DNA of 64,000 nucleotides, taken from Rhizomys pruinosus. Taxonomy: Eukaryota; Chordata; Mammalia; Rodentia; Spalacidae. Positions 11,780-22,894 of the stretch are shown one piece after another. Both the position numbers and the translations under genes were made by a program. The DNA is taken from contig VZQC01010991.1 in NCBI GenBank assembly GCA_009823505.1, positions 1,223,158-1,287,157 on the forward strand. The letters run 5' to 3'. Under the pieces are notes generated by a model. That model had not been told where the DNA came from. It did not search any database and saw only the letters and a program-made list of their open reading frames with translations. Position 1 is the stretch's first letter, and every line of letters starts with the position of its first letter.

Positions 11780-12240
11780 AGACCTGCCCATCTGGCTGGA
11801 AGGACCTGAGGACTCTGTTGACAGTTTCCTAGTGTGAGGAAGGATGATGAATCTCAATAGTTTCTTTGCTGCCAGATAGACCATAGGTTATAATTTTTAG
11901 CCTATCAGATGTTTGACTTTCAAAAGTGCTAAATTCTCCATTAAGAGTAAACGTGAGAGCTCCAGGTTATTTATTGCTATTTACAATTTCCATTCATAAC
12001 TGCCAGTGTCAAAGGCTTTGTCGACATCACTGCGTCAATCAGGTTTGCTGTAATCAGTTTAGTGATGGGTAAGTCACAAATATATCAAATAGCCAATCAT
12101 AATGCAGGAGTCCTGTAAAGCCTGACTGAATTATTTATTTTGTTATGATGAAGATGTCGCCGCTTTATTGGCTTTTCTTTGAAGAAGTTGATTCAGCTTG
12201 AAGTTTCAAAGATAAAAGATCAGTGATTGTCTCAGATTTT
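11780..12240. promoter_or_regulatory. Candidate conserved non-coding block (enhancer-like)
   Basis: SINE-free, AT-leaning unique DNA between repeat-rich flanks, dense in homeodomain/SOX/TCF-like words: TCAAAG at 12,009-12,014 facing CTTTGT at 12,016-12,021, TTCAAAG at 12,205-12,211, CCAATCA near 12,091 and several ATTTATT/TTATTG words. RERE introns are a plausible setting for developmental enhancers. Conservation was not measured. Confidence 0.35.
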
Positions 12241-12544
12241 TATTCTGCCTTCCTTTAAGGTTTTTCATTTTTCACAAGCCAAGTTGTTAGCACTTTTAAG
12301 TCAAGGTGAGAAGGCTGTGATATTTTTTATCCTAAGGGTTTTAAACATGTGGGGAAAACTTTTACCTTTGGATTTTTTTTTGTCTTGCTTGTGTCATGGG
12401 GAAACTGGATGACCTTGGGTAGAAGACTTCACTTGCGTGAGGCTCATTTTGTTCACGTATGGAATTGAAATAGTCCTGGTCTTGCCCAAATCTCAAGTTA
12501 TGAGTCTTAAATAAGATAATGCTAGTTTGTCACAAATAGGAGCT

Positions 12545-12702
12545 TTCATTATTTTTTTTTTGGTCTTTTTGAGACAGGGTCTCTCTGTAGCTCCAGCTGT
12601 CCTGGAACTCTATGTAGACCAGGCTGGACTTGAACTCACAAAGATCCACCTGCCTCTGCCTCCCAAGTGCTAGTATTAAAGGCGTGCACCACCACGCCCA
12701 GC
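12545..12702 (-). mobile_element. B1 SINE (clean copy) lacking its left target site
   Basis: Same B1 as at 2,249. The right flank tcctcctaacacttt is present (12,703-12,717), but the left flank is unrelated (aggagctttcatta), unlike the first copy. Confidence 0.9.
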
Positions 12703-13077
12703 TCCTCCTAACACTTTAAAATACGTTTTCTTTTTCACTTTTTATGTTGCCAGAAATTGAACTCAGCCTTGTACACACTAGGTATAATGAAAGGCCTCTA
12801 CTGTGCTGCATCATAACTTCTGCTGAAATCTTTAATGTACTGCGTCCTCATTCTCTTGCTTATGAGGTCAGAGTGGAAGCTCTGCTGGGCATGGAAGGTT
12901 CTGCTGAGGATGCTGATCTGGGAGCTAGCTGTGCTTTCAGAGTGTGCTCTTCCCCAGACATCATCACTAACCCTGATTTTTTTTTTTTTTTTTTTGGCCA
13001 TATGCAGTGTCTGTGGTTTTGGGAAAGCACAATAGAGGAAGTTAGTTGTATGGTGTTTGAAAGATTGGGGGGGATTG

Positions 13078-13186
13078 CTTTTTGAGACACATTTTCCCTA
13101 CAGCCCCTGATGACTTGGAACTCAGAGATGCCTGCCTCTGCCTCCCAAGTGCTGGGATTAAAGGTGCCACACCTGGCTCGAAAGAT
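13078..13186 (-). mobile_element. B1 fragment (clean copy)
   Basis: gatgcctgcctctgcctccc, then tgctgggattaaaggtgcca; lacks the central B1 segment. Confidence 0.75.
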
Positions 13187-13685
13187 ATTTTTAAAATAAA
13201 TATACATATTGAGTATATACCAGGTTCCTACTGGCACTTTAATTCTAACCACACCCCCAAAGGAGGGAGACAGTGTGGAAGCACACCTGGCTTGCAAGTA
13301 AGGAAAGTGCCTCAAAGACTAGTGAACTTTCTTTGGATGTACAGTACTGGAGGATTATAAAGAAGCACTCAAATCCATGCAAGAAAGGAGTACAGACAGG
13401 GAAAGCCTACATGTTACATCACTGAATTCCAGCAGTGGATTTTGGCCCAAGGCCCATGGTTGTGTTTTTAATTTGTGCTGAATACAGGTTAATGGGGACA
13501 AATGCGAAGCAGACATTTACAGCAGAAGGTGCTAGTCTGGGATGTCTGGGGTCTTGTTTGGTCACACTGGCTGAGATTTCTGGCCCAATAGCGTGAAACA
13601 GTCATTGTATATAATGTAGTAGCCTTCTTCCTTCTCCGTGCATGTAGACTGGTGCTACTTGTGTTCTGTTCAGAGGAGAAACATT

Positions 13686-13789
13686 GTGCTCACTTCGGCA
13701 GCACATATACGACAATTGGAATGATACAGAGAAGATTAGCATGGCCTCTGCGCAAGGATGACACGCAAATTCGTGAAACGTTCCATATT
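13686..13789 (+). pseudogene. U6 snRNA retro-pseudogene
   Basis: Nearly full-length U6 (about 104 of 107 nt): gtgctcacttcggcagcaca at the 5' end, gatacagagaagattagcat in the middle and acgcaaattcgtgaaacgtt near the 3' end. It is followed by an A-rich tail (to about 13,818) and a short flanking repeat (gagaaacat before and after), the mark of L1-driven retroposition. No TATA box or PSE precedes it, so it is unlikely to be transcribed as a U6 gene. Confidence 0.92.
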
Positions 13790-14267
13790 AAAAATAAAAG
13801 AAAGAAAGAAAAAAAAAACCAGAGAAACATCTGAGCCATTTCGAGTTACATGGTTCGGCTGTAAAATTCATACGCCATTAGATACACCTAAGATGGAAGG
13901 TGAATCCTTTTGTGTCGTCTTTGTGGAGGGAGCTGTGAGTAGTGCTCAGTTCTGTGTACATGGGATGTTTGTAGGTAGGTACAGAGGTGGACACTGCAGC
14001 CCACTGATGAAAGCATTGACACTGCCACCAGCAGACACATGTCACTGCAGGTGCTTCTGGCCGTGGTTCAGCTGTGCTCCTTTTGCTCAGTGTTCCCAAG
14101 TTCCTAAGACTCCTAGCACAGCAGGATGGTTGCCTTGCTTGGATGTTCCTGAGCCTTGAGCAGAAATGAACTTCATCTTGAGGGCCCAAGGGTCATGAGA
14201 ACTGAGTCTATGTTAGGGTTATTTTGGTTGATTTTTGGTTTTGGGTTTTTTTTTTTCAGGGTGGTGT

Positions 14268-14406
14268 CTTTTTTGAGACAGGGTCTCCCTGTAGCCCCAT
14301 CTGGCCTGGAGCTCACTCTGTAGACCAGGCTGGCCTTGAACTCACAGAGATCCGCCTGCCTCTGCCTCCAAAGTGCTAGGATTAAAGTGTGTGCCACCAC
14401 ACCCCG
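14268..14406 (-). mobile_element. B1 SINE (clean copy)
   Basis: ttgagacagggtctccctgt to gtgtgccaccacaccccgc. Confidence 0.9.
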
Positions 14407-14429
14407 CTGGTGGTTTATTTATTTATTTA

Positions 14430-14560
14430 TTTTTTTTTGAGTCAAGGTCTTGTGTAGGGTCACTAGCCTCAAATTCACAAAGTATTGTAGGGTGGCCTTG
14501 AACTCCTGATCTTCCTGCCTCCACCTCCTGTGTGCATTATAAGCATGTGCATGCTGCTGA
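14430..14560 (-). mobile_element. Old B1-like fragment (clean copy)
   Basis: ggccttgaactcctgatctt, then cctgcctccacctcc; strongly diverged B1/proto-B1. Confidence 0.65.
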
Positions 14561-15065
14561 ATAGAAAGTGAGTTCTTTGGTGTGTGGGTGGAATATTCTG
14601 TAGATGTCTGTTAGGTCCAATTCTTGTAAGGTTATTTTATTTAGATGCCTCTCTGTTTATTCTTTGTCCAGTTTATCTGTGGGGTATCAAAGACACTTAT
14701 GATTATTGAAATGTGGTTAATCTGTGTTTTCTAGTCCTGGAGTACTGTTTTTATGAATTTGGTGCATATATATTCATGATTATAGTATCTTCTTGGTCAT
14801 TGTTCCTTTGATTAGAGTGAAGTGACCCTCTTTTATCTCTTTTGATTAGTTTTAATTTAAAGTCTATTTTGTCAGATATTAGAATTGCAAGACCTGCTTA
14901 CTTTTTAGAGCCATTTGCTTGCAGTATTTTTCTTTCTGTCCTTTCACTGTAAGATAGTGTCTATCCTTGAAGGTGAGATGAGTTTCTTGAAGACAACAAA
15001 AAGGCTGGTTTTCTCTTTTGATCCATTCTGTTAGTCTTTTGACAGGGGAGTTGAGGCCATTGACA

Positions 15066-15066
15066 T

Positions 15067-15117
<51 letters not shown>

Positions 15118-15120
15118 TTT
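15066..15120 (+). repeat. (TTTA)n microsatellite
   Basis: About 13 units of ttta forming the expanded tail of the adjacent B1. Confidence 0.9.
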
Positions 15121-15265
15121 GGTCTTTTCGAGACAGGGTCTCCCTGTAGCCCCAGCTGTCCTGGAATTCGCTCTGTAGTCCAGGCTGGCCTTGAACTCAC
15201 AAAGACCCGCCTGCCTCTGCCTCCCAAGTGCTAGGATTAAAGGCATGCGCCACCATGCCCGGCTA
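15118..15265 (-). mobile_element. B1 SINE inserted in L1, with target-site duplication
   Basis: Complete reverse B1 to caccatgcccggc. Flanking repeats aggccattgacattta at 15,054-15,069 and 15,266-15,281. Its tail has expanded as TTTA repeats (15,066-15,120). Confidence 0.93.
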
Positions 15266-17514
15266 AGGCCATTGACATTTAATGATAATATTGAAAGGTG
15301 TGTATTGGATACTGTCAATTTAATTTCTTTAAGTTTATGAATCTCTTTTGAATTTCCAGACATATACAGCATATTCCACTCACACACCAAAGAATTCACT
15401 TTCTATTCAGCAGCGCATGCAAACTTTTTCTAAAATTGATCACATTCTGGGACCCCCCCCCCAAAAAAAAAAGCTTGTGCCACTTCACCTGGCTTCTCAT
15501 ACTAGTTTTGTTAATTAGATTAAGACTCAGCCCGTGGTGCAGTGTCAAGCCAAGGCTTGTGCGATTCCTCACAGATTATTGAAAAAACAAAAAACAAAAG
15601 CAGTCTGGTTCAGTGACTCACAAGTGCGTCCTGGTACAAGCACAGACCTCAGCACACTTCATTCCACACTTCAGCATCCTTTGGAATGGAGAAATGTTTT
15701 TCATTTTTTAGAGTATTGCTAAAGTGTACCAAAGGACTTGTCTTTACTGCATAAATAAATAAGTCATGGAAACCCAATAATCTTTAGGAGTTTTGTTTAC
15801 CTCTGTTTTAGAAAGATTTGCTAAAAGATTCCCAAGTTTCTGATCTCCAAAACTGAGTTATATCATTTATATGAATATCAAAGACTTACCTTGGTTTTAT
15901 ACATTCCGTGTGAAGTATTCTTGTATTAGCATTCTCTAAAGAAACAACTGATAAAAAAATTATATATATGGATTTATTAGATTAGCTCACGGGATCGGGT
16001 CCGAGTAGTCCAACAAGGGCTGCACCACACTGGAGAGGCTGAGAATCCGGTAGCTGCTCAGTCCGAGTCTGGACGTCTCAGCAGTCCCAATCTGGCCCTG
16101 AGACCTGATGGATTTCTGGAGATCTGACAGTATTCAGTCTAGGTTGGAATCTGAAGAATTGGTCACAGCAGCAAGACAAACTCATTAGTGAGAGAGAAGG
16201 CAAGGAGGCAAATTGCAAAAGCTCCCTTTTGCCGTGGCCTTCTACACAGGCTGGCATCAGATGGTAACAGCCACATCTAGGGCAGGTCTTCCGGCTCAAA
16301 TGGTCCAGTCCAGGAGGTCTCTCTTATTTCAATTAATCCCAGATCCAGTGACACCCAGGATTAGTCATCATATTCTGATTTGCCTGTGTGTCTGTGATAC
16401 AACTTGGTTCACATCAGTGAGTGTTTACTGAGCAACTTTCTTGAGTCAGATATCCTACTGGTTATTCCTTGGGATTTCAGGTCTAGAGTGGCAACATCCC
16501 CTGTTCATTTGCAGGTTTGTGTCCAGTTCAGGGAGAAATAATCAGACATAATTTAATATTCTACCAGATTCCATAACAGGAGCCACCACAGGATCCCACT
16601 GAGAGAGTTGATGCGTATGGGAAGAGGCTGACAGCAGCTCTGCCAGGAGAGTCAGGAGAGATGACTAGGGTTATACCAGAAGGTGCTGAGAGTATAGGGC
16701 TGGCAAGCAGCAACCAGGAGAAAGTGTCCAGGGAGGCTGGGGCCAAATGACAGGGCGTGGGGAAAGTCATGAGTTGCTTTTTATGAAGGAAGGCTTCTGA
16801 AAGCCAGATGGGGAAGTCGAGGGTCCAAAGTCCTGGCAGACATCAAAGCAGCATCTAGTGTTTTCAGGACTGGTGCCCTGAAGCTGGGAGGAGAGGAGAG
16901 ATCCTCAAGAAGTATTACTCTGACATTGGTTCATTCAGTGGAATGGGGTCTCTGACTCAGCAGCTTCATTGGGAAATTAAGCAGAAATGGAGAAAGTCCA
17001 GTTACTGAGAGTTTCAGTAACTGGAGACCAAAAAGCTTTTAGAACTCTTATATTAATGAAAAGCTTGTATGCTTTTTAGAGTTGTTTCTAGGATCTCAGG
17101 TCGAGCCCTAAGAATGCAGAGCTTATCCATCAGTGTCCTCCCTCCTGTGTGGGTCTCTGTTCAAGCCCAGAGTTAACCTTTTACCACATGCAGCATGCTT
17201 CCTGAAAGGCAGCCAAGAACATCTTCATGCCTTACCAGTCTGCACAGAAACATGTGGTAGAAAGACTGGAGGGCTGCTGTGTCCCCTTGGTGCAGTTCAT
17301 CATATTTCTTCCAGCCGTCCCCCACACCTGCCAAAGGAAAGGTAGGGTTGATGCCCATCATGACAACAGTGATTTCTCCCCAGAAGAGCCACTGAGATTT
17401 TCATGCAAACCTGAGGCATATGGGAAAGTAACCATAGTGGGGTTAGATAAGCCTGAGCCTTCCTTACCAGAGTTTGTTTTATAGGTCTTTGGTATGGCCT
17501 TGTTTGTTTGAAAC

Positions 17515-17605
17515 CCAGATTGTCCTTGACCTCCTGATACTCTTGCCTCCACCTCCCATGTCCTGGGATAGCACGTGTCTACCACCATCCCTGCTGCCAT
17601 CTTGA
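17515..17605 (-). mobile_element. Old B1 fragment (clean copy)
   Basis: ttgacctcctgatactcttg, cctgggatagcacgtgtct; a weak, diverged B1. Confidence 0.55.
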
Positions 17606-18108
17606 CAGTTTTGAGACACGAACTAAATGGCCAAAGGAATTTTAGCTCTCTGGAATGTCAGCCCCATCTTTCTAAGCTCCCTTCAGGATAGGGATGTTGT
17701 GGAGTCCCTAGAAACTATCAGTGTGTTCTTACAGGACTACATCATAGCAGACTACATAGGGTAGGGGTTCTTGCCCAATTACCAGCTAGGCCCCTCAGAG
17801 CCCACATCTGTGATTAGGGGATCCACAAGTACTTCCATAAATATCTCACACACACACACACACACACTATATACTTCTATTATATAATATTATATAAAAT
17901 AAATTCTATTCTAATCTATCTATATATTGTACATGTTCATATGAGTTAAGTGCCTCACAGATGTGTTTGTCCTGGAACATGTTCAACATTGCCTTATAGA
18001 AAACTCGACCTAGCCACAAACTCATAATATAATGCTGTACTGCAGTTCTTCAGATATGATGGAGCTTGGCTCTTTCCTGTGGGAACTCAGGGAGGCTTCT
18101 TCCTTTCT

Positions 18109-18109
<1 letters not shown>

Positions 18110-18159
<50 letters not shown>

Positions 18160-18163
18160 TTTT
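18110..18163 (+). repeat. (TC)n microsatellite
   Basis: About 25 TC units immediately upstream of a reverse B1. Confidence 0.9.
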
Positions 18164-18174
18164 GGGGGTGGAGG

Positions 18175-18318
18175 TAATCTTTTTGAGACAGGTCTCCCTG
18201 TAGCCTCAGCTGTCCTGGAATTCTTTATGTAGACCAGGCTGGCCTTGAATTCACAGAAATCCACCTGCCTCTGCCTCCCAAGTGCTAGGATTAAAAGTGT
18301 GTCACCACGCCCAGCTCC
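18175..18318 (-). mobile_element. B1 SINE (clean copy)
   Basis: gagacaggtctccctgtagc to gtgtcaccacgcccagctc. Confidence 0.9.
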
Positions 18319-18834
18319 GCTGTGTCTCTTTAGGTGGTCTGGGATCCACAGTGCCAGGAGGGGTTTCAGGTTGGGCTGATTCTACTGGGTCGGCTACAAC
18401 AGTATGAATATACGTGACATCTGTCCTGTAGAGCTAGAACCTGCAGGGAGGGTGAGCAGCTCTTTGAGGGCTGACTACCTGGCCATTTGCTGGCATCATT
18501 CCCCTTTGGCAACTCTCCTCCTCCAGTGGACTGTCCTCCCCTCCAGGTGCTCCCCTCTCCAAGTCCCTGCTCACATCCTGGAGGACTTGGTGGTTTCACA
18601 AGCAGCAGAACTGACCAGGAGTTCCTGTTTTAGGCTTGTATGGTAGTCTGCCCTAGTGACACACCACAGACAGGACTTGTGGTTCCACATGTTGTTCCAT
18701 CTTATAAAAGGCTGTATCCTCAGGTCTCTATACTGTCTTTCTCTGTATATGTGTCTGTCCACTATGATGGCAGCAGTCAGGTTATATTAGGGCCACCTAC
18801 ATGACCTCATTTTTCTCTCTCTCTCTTTTTTGTT

Positions 18835-18925
18835 CATTCTGAGATAGGATCTCCCTGCAGCCCCAGATGGCCTGGAACTCTCTATATAAACCAGGCTGGC
18901 CTTGAACTCACAGAGATCCGCCTGG
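18835..18925 (-). mobile_element. B1 fragment (clean copy)
   Basis: gagataggatctccctgcag to cacagagatccgcctgg, truncated; the degraded counterpart is at 8,665-8,762. Confidence 0.8.
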
Positions 18926-19852
18926 TTCATTATACCGTTAATTACCTCTTTAAACACTGTCCTTAAAGACTGTCCTCCATATAAGGCCACATTCTGAAAT
19001 AGGGGTCAGGGCTTAAATGTAGATTGATAAGCACAGTTCAACTCATGCACTTGGCATGGAAATGGCTACAGCCCTCACCCCTGCCCTGGAGTTTCTGTGT
19101 TAAAAGGCTCTAGGAGATAGGTTCTAAACTGGTTTTTCTAAGTTTTCCTAAGATCTTTAAATCAGGCAAAATAATTGAGATGTTTTGTATCTAAGGAGAG
19201 TGTGAGACTATGATTGTGTTTGTCTTTTGAAAAGTAATCTTTGTTTATGCTGTGTTATTAAACAAATATGATACTGTGACAAAATTAAATACCCATTCTT
19301 TCCTTTCTTTGTAATGAGGAAGTTTGTCTTTTACTTGAAAATTCAACTTGCAAAAATGGATTGTACATGGTAATTTGCTGCATGTCCATAAAAACCATAG
19401 AATATAAAAAGCAGTGTTGTTGGAATAGCTGCTCTCGTTTCCTGGCAGTCATTACATGCTTCCAGTGCAAAAACATTTTTCTCCTAACTATTCTTTCTGA
19501 GCTCAAAAATGGATTTCCCTCCAGCCCCCATCATTCAATTAGCACCTCAGGAAATGCACAGATGTAACTGATGATCCCTTTAAGGTGCCCTGCAGCATGC
19601 CACCCTCTCATCCTTCATCTCTCACCCTGCTCTCATCATTAAACGATACATTGCAATATATATTTTATAGGATGACCCTGACGGATGTCACTTTGATGCT
19701 CTGCGAAGATAATAAGATTGCACATATCATGAAAGGCTGATAAATAGAAAAATGTTGACAGAATGGAGAAGGGTGGTTCTAACAGTTTTATGGCTTTCCC
19801 TTTCCTTTCTCTTCTCCCCCTTTGCTGGTAGAATTGCAGTTGCATTGTGGAA

Positions 19853-19900
19853 ACACACACACACACACACACACACACGCATGCACGCACGCACGCACGC
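19853..19900 (+). repeat. (AC)n(GCAC)n microsatellite (clean copy)
   Basis: About 12 AC units followed by four GCAC units. Confidence 0.88.
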
Positions 19901-20003
19901 AATACGGTGATAGAAGCAACAGCAGAGAAATCCTTCTTGCTGTATTCCAATAGAATGGATTCAGGAAATAAGTGTTCCTCTGGAGATCAAAAACTATTGT
20001 CAG

Positions 20004-20215
20004 GGCTGGAGAGATGGCTCAGCGGTTAAGAGCACCGACTGCTCTTGCAGAGACCCCGGTTCAATTCCCAGCACCCACATGGCGGCTGAGAACCGTCTTT
20101 AACTCTAGTTCCAGGGGAATCTGACACCCTCTTCTGACCTCCACGGCATTGCACGACATGGGTGCACCAACCTACATGCAGACAATACACTCACACACAA
20201 GAAAACACAATTCCT
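20004..20215 (+). mobile_element. B2 SINE (clean copy)
   Basis: Full tRNA-like head (ggctggagagatggctcagc, ggttaagagcaccgactgct) and body (cagttccaggggaatctgac-type) to the acacaagaaaacac tail. Confidence 0.92.
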
Positions 20216-20633
20216 GTATTGGCATTCTATTTAAATTATTAACAATATTTAGACAAACAGCTCAGTAAAGCCAGAGTCAAGCCCTCTGCCTGCACCCTCA
20301 TGCAGGTTCTATGTTACTATGCCTTGCTGTAGTGTCAGGGCTGCCCAGTGCATCCATGGCTCTGGTGGCCTCTGTACCCAGTGGGAGTATGTGCTTTCAA
20401 CAATCTGTGTGATCGCTTTGATCTCTGTTTTCAAGAGTATCATTTAAAGCTCTATCCTGGCCCCCACCCCCAAATAAAAATCCCTTAAGTTATTATTTTT
20501 GGTTAGATGAAAGAATCTTGTATTTATAGTTTTATCCCTACATAGATTCAGCAAAGCTGTTGGCAGAGATTGGCAGCTCAGTTCAGGGGACACCCAGTCT
20601 GGTGGCTTTGGAATGCCTCTGTTGTTCTCAGCA

Positions 20634-20636
20634 TAT

Positions 20637-20671
<35 letters not shown>

Positions 20672-20674
20672 TTT
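20634..20674 (+). repeat. (TTTA)n microsatellite (clean copy)
   Basis: About 10 units of ttta. Confidence 0.9.
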
Positions 20675-20699
20675 CTCAGCATTTTTAACTTTTATGTTT

Positions 20700-20835
20700 A
20701 TTTTTTCGAGACAAGGACTTACTGGCCAGGAACTCCATGTATGCCAAGTTGGCCTTGAACTTGACTATCTCTGTCTCCCAAGTGCTGGGATTATAGTTGT
20801 GTATGTCACAATGCCCATCTTGAGGTCATTCTCAC
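20700..20835 (-). mobile_element. Diverged B1-like SINE (clean copy)
   Basis: tcgagacaaggacttactgg, then ctctgtctcccaagtgctgg and a diverged end. Confidence 0.7.
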
Positions 20836-20970
20836 TTATTTTTTGTCCGGGGCAGTTGCACACATGCAATTCAGAAGGCGACTTGCTGGAACCAGTCTTT
20901 TCTTCCACCATGTGGGTCCTGGGGATTGGAAGCAGATGCCCCCACCCACTGAGCTACCTCACTAACCTTT
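20836..20970 (-). mobile_element. Diverged B3-like SINE (clean copy)
   Basis: catgtgggtcctggggattg and ccactgagctacctcactaa are the reverse tRNA-like head of an old B3. Confidence 0.6.
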
Positions 20971-21125
20971 GAAGCTGCTTTTTAAAATAGGTATCCTTAG
21001 CTGGAGGCAATTTAAAGAGGCTTTTTAGTTTATAGTGTGTATACGACTTGTCTTCAGCAAGACCCCTTGTGTCTTTAAGAATTTTGTTTTGACTAAACTC
21101 AGTCATCACTACTTTTGGATCAAAA

Positions 21126-21656
21126 GGCAGGTGGATCTGCTTAATGGCACATCTCTGGGGCATATTTAGCCCACATCCTGGTCTCCTATAGGATATAAAT
21201 AAACTGGTGGTTTGAAGCTTACAAGTGGCAGGTCATGAACCTAATGTGCAGGGTACCCTCTGGTGACTGGCTCCATTCTCCTTGGTATAGGAAGCAGAAA
21301 AAAAGTCCCTAGGTTTTGCATAATTCTGTTTCTGCCCTTCTGAGTAACACATGTTTCTCATGTTGGCACCCATGAAATAACTTAAGCAGGTGTAGTTCTG
21401 TGTTCATGAGTGTTGAGTAGGAGACTCTGAGTTGGGCTGACAAATAGCCTATTGTAACTAGGGGTGCACAGTGATCTTTGTGCCATCAGCTGCCATCGCT
21501 GGAGGAAAGTCCAGGTTAGGAAGCTTAGGATGCTATTGTCTTGAATTTCTGAGGTCAAAGATGACACAGATTTGAGCCTCTGGTTTGAAAAAAAAAAGCA
21601 AACAGCCTTAGCCTTTTTGTTTGTTTTTTTAATAAGGAAAAACATTTAAACATTTT
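21126..21656. other. Unique intronic stretch without recognised features
   Basis: No SINE, exon or strong motif seen apart from a T-rich run at about 21,618. Confidence 0.6.
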
Positions 21657-21857
21657 GTTTTAGGTGTATGCCTGCATGTATATAATTGTACCATGTGTGT
21701 AATGCCTGCAGAGGCCAGAAGAGGGCATTTGATTCCCCCTGGAACTGGAGTAGCCAGCAGTTGTTAGCTACCATGTGGGTATTGGGAACCAAACCCAGGT
21801 CCTCTGCAAGAGCAGTCAGTATTCTTAACCACCTAGCCATCTCTTCAGTGTGCACCC
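21657..21857 (-). mobile_element. B3 SINE
   Basis: gcctgcagaggccagaagag, ccatgtgggtattgggaacc and ccacctagccatctcttcag; the reverse tRNA-like head lies at the right end. Confidence 0.85.
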
Positions 21858-22120
21858 CCACCCCCACCCCCCTTAGCTTTTTCAACTACTGTCAGACTCT
21901 CCAGAATGGTGTGGTCAAGAGTGTTCCACTGTGTGACCAGACCCCAGGTCTGCCCCTCAGAGAAATACAAGCTTGTCCTACATGACTCATTGTCAAAGAA
22001 AGGATAATGAAGTTATTGATCGATAAGCATATCTGAAAATTAAATAAAGACATTGAAAATACATGTTTATAACCTTAGCTGTTTGCTTCATTGTAGATTT
22101 CAGTAAAAGGTGCGTGGCTT

Positions 22121-22350
22121 GTGGGGCTGGAGAGATGGCCTAGCGGTTAAGAGTGCCAACTGCTCTTGCAGAGGACCTGGGTTCTATCCCCAGCACCCAC
22201 ATGGTGGCTGAGAACCATCTTTGACTCCAGTTCTATGGGAATCCAAGACCTTCTTCTGACCTCCGGCATTGCACGACACGGGTGCACAAACCTACATGCA
22301 GACAGTACATTCATACACATACAAGAATAAATAAAAATATAAAAAATTTA
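22121..22350 (+). mobile_element. B2 SINE
   Basis: gggctggagagatggcctag head, ctccagttctatgggaatcc body and an A-rich tail with caagaataaataaa. Confidence 0.92.
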
Positions 22351-22734
22351 AGAAAACGGTGCATTTCTTGTTTGCAAGTGAAGCTGCTGAATGACATTAG
22401 TAGTAGTACTTCCCGAGCACCCCAGACCACAGTCTCCATAATCCACAGCACCTCCCCAGCAGTAGCCTCCAAATACTGGCTCATAGGTTATACTTGACTT
22501 GTGGGTGAGAACTAAAACAAGAACAAAGTAGTCACTTTTATACTTATCTGGCAGGAGAGATACCATGATCACTAAGGTGGTTTTCCCAGGGCGAGGCTTA
22601 TCCATTGCACTCCAGATGTGCTGACCCCTGCGATTTCCCCAAATGTGGGAAACTTGACTGCGTAATTTGTGGTAGTGGGGGACTGTGTTCTAACTCTCCC
22701 CTGTTTAAAAGAAAAAGTCACTTTTGAATTTTTT

Positions 22735-22878
22735 GAGTTTTTGAAACAGGGTCTCTCTCTGTACCTCTGGCTGACCTGGAACTCTTCACTATGTAGAACA
22801 GGTTGGCCTCCAAACTCACAGAGATCTGCCTGCCTCTGTCTCTCAAGTGCCTGGATTAAAGGTGTGTGTGCCACGTGC
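22735..22878 (-). mobile_element. B1 SINE
   Basis: gaaacagggtctctctctgt to gtgtgtgccacgtgctc, somewhat diverged. Confidence 0.85.
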
Positions 22879-22894
22879 TCACCAAAGTTTTACT

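Larger units (their letters stand above)
14575..15400 (-). pseudogene. LINE-1 ORF2 endonuclease remnant, split by a B1 (clean copy)
   Basis: On the minus strand, 15,400-15,266 reads into the ORF2 N-terminus (SNTHLSILSLNVNGL). After the inserted B1 it resumes at about 15,056 with NSPVKRLTEWIKRENQPFCC and LQETHL, the conserved start of the L1 endonuclease domain holding the Gln-Glu-Thr catalytic motif. Stops and frameshifts follow. The element has no flanking ORF1 and is inactive. Counterpart of 4,330-5,215. Confidence 0.88.
12545..21125 (+). repeat. Second copy of the ~8.5-kb direct duplication (clean copy)
   Basis: Same order of B1, U6, B1, L1, B1, TC-repeat, B1, AC-repeat, B2 and TTTA-repeat as the first copy, but with SINEs close to consensus. 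The left boundary lies at the poly-T start of a B1 (about 12,545); the right boundary is at about 21,125, where the first copy loses similarity. Confidence 0.93.

Noticed and set aside
13686..13789. Functional U6 snRNA gene
   Set aside because: Substitutions in the body, A-rich tail in place of a T terminator, and no TATA/PSE upstream: a retro-pseudogene.
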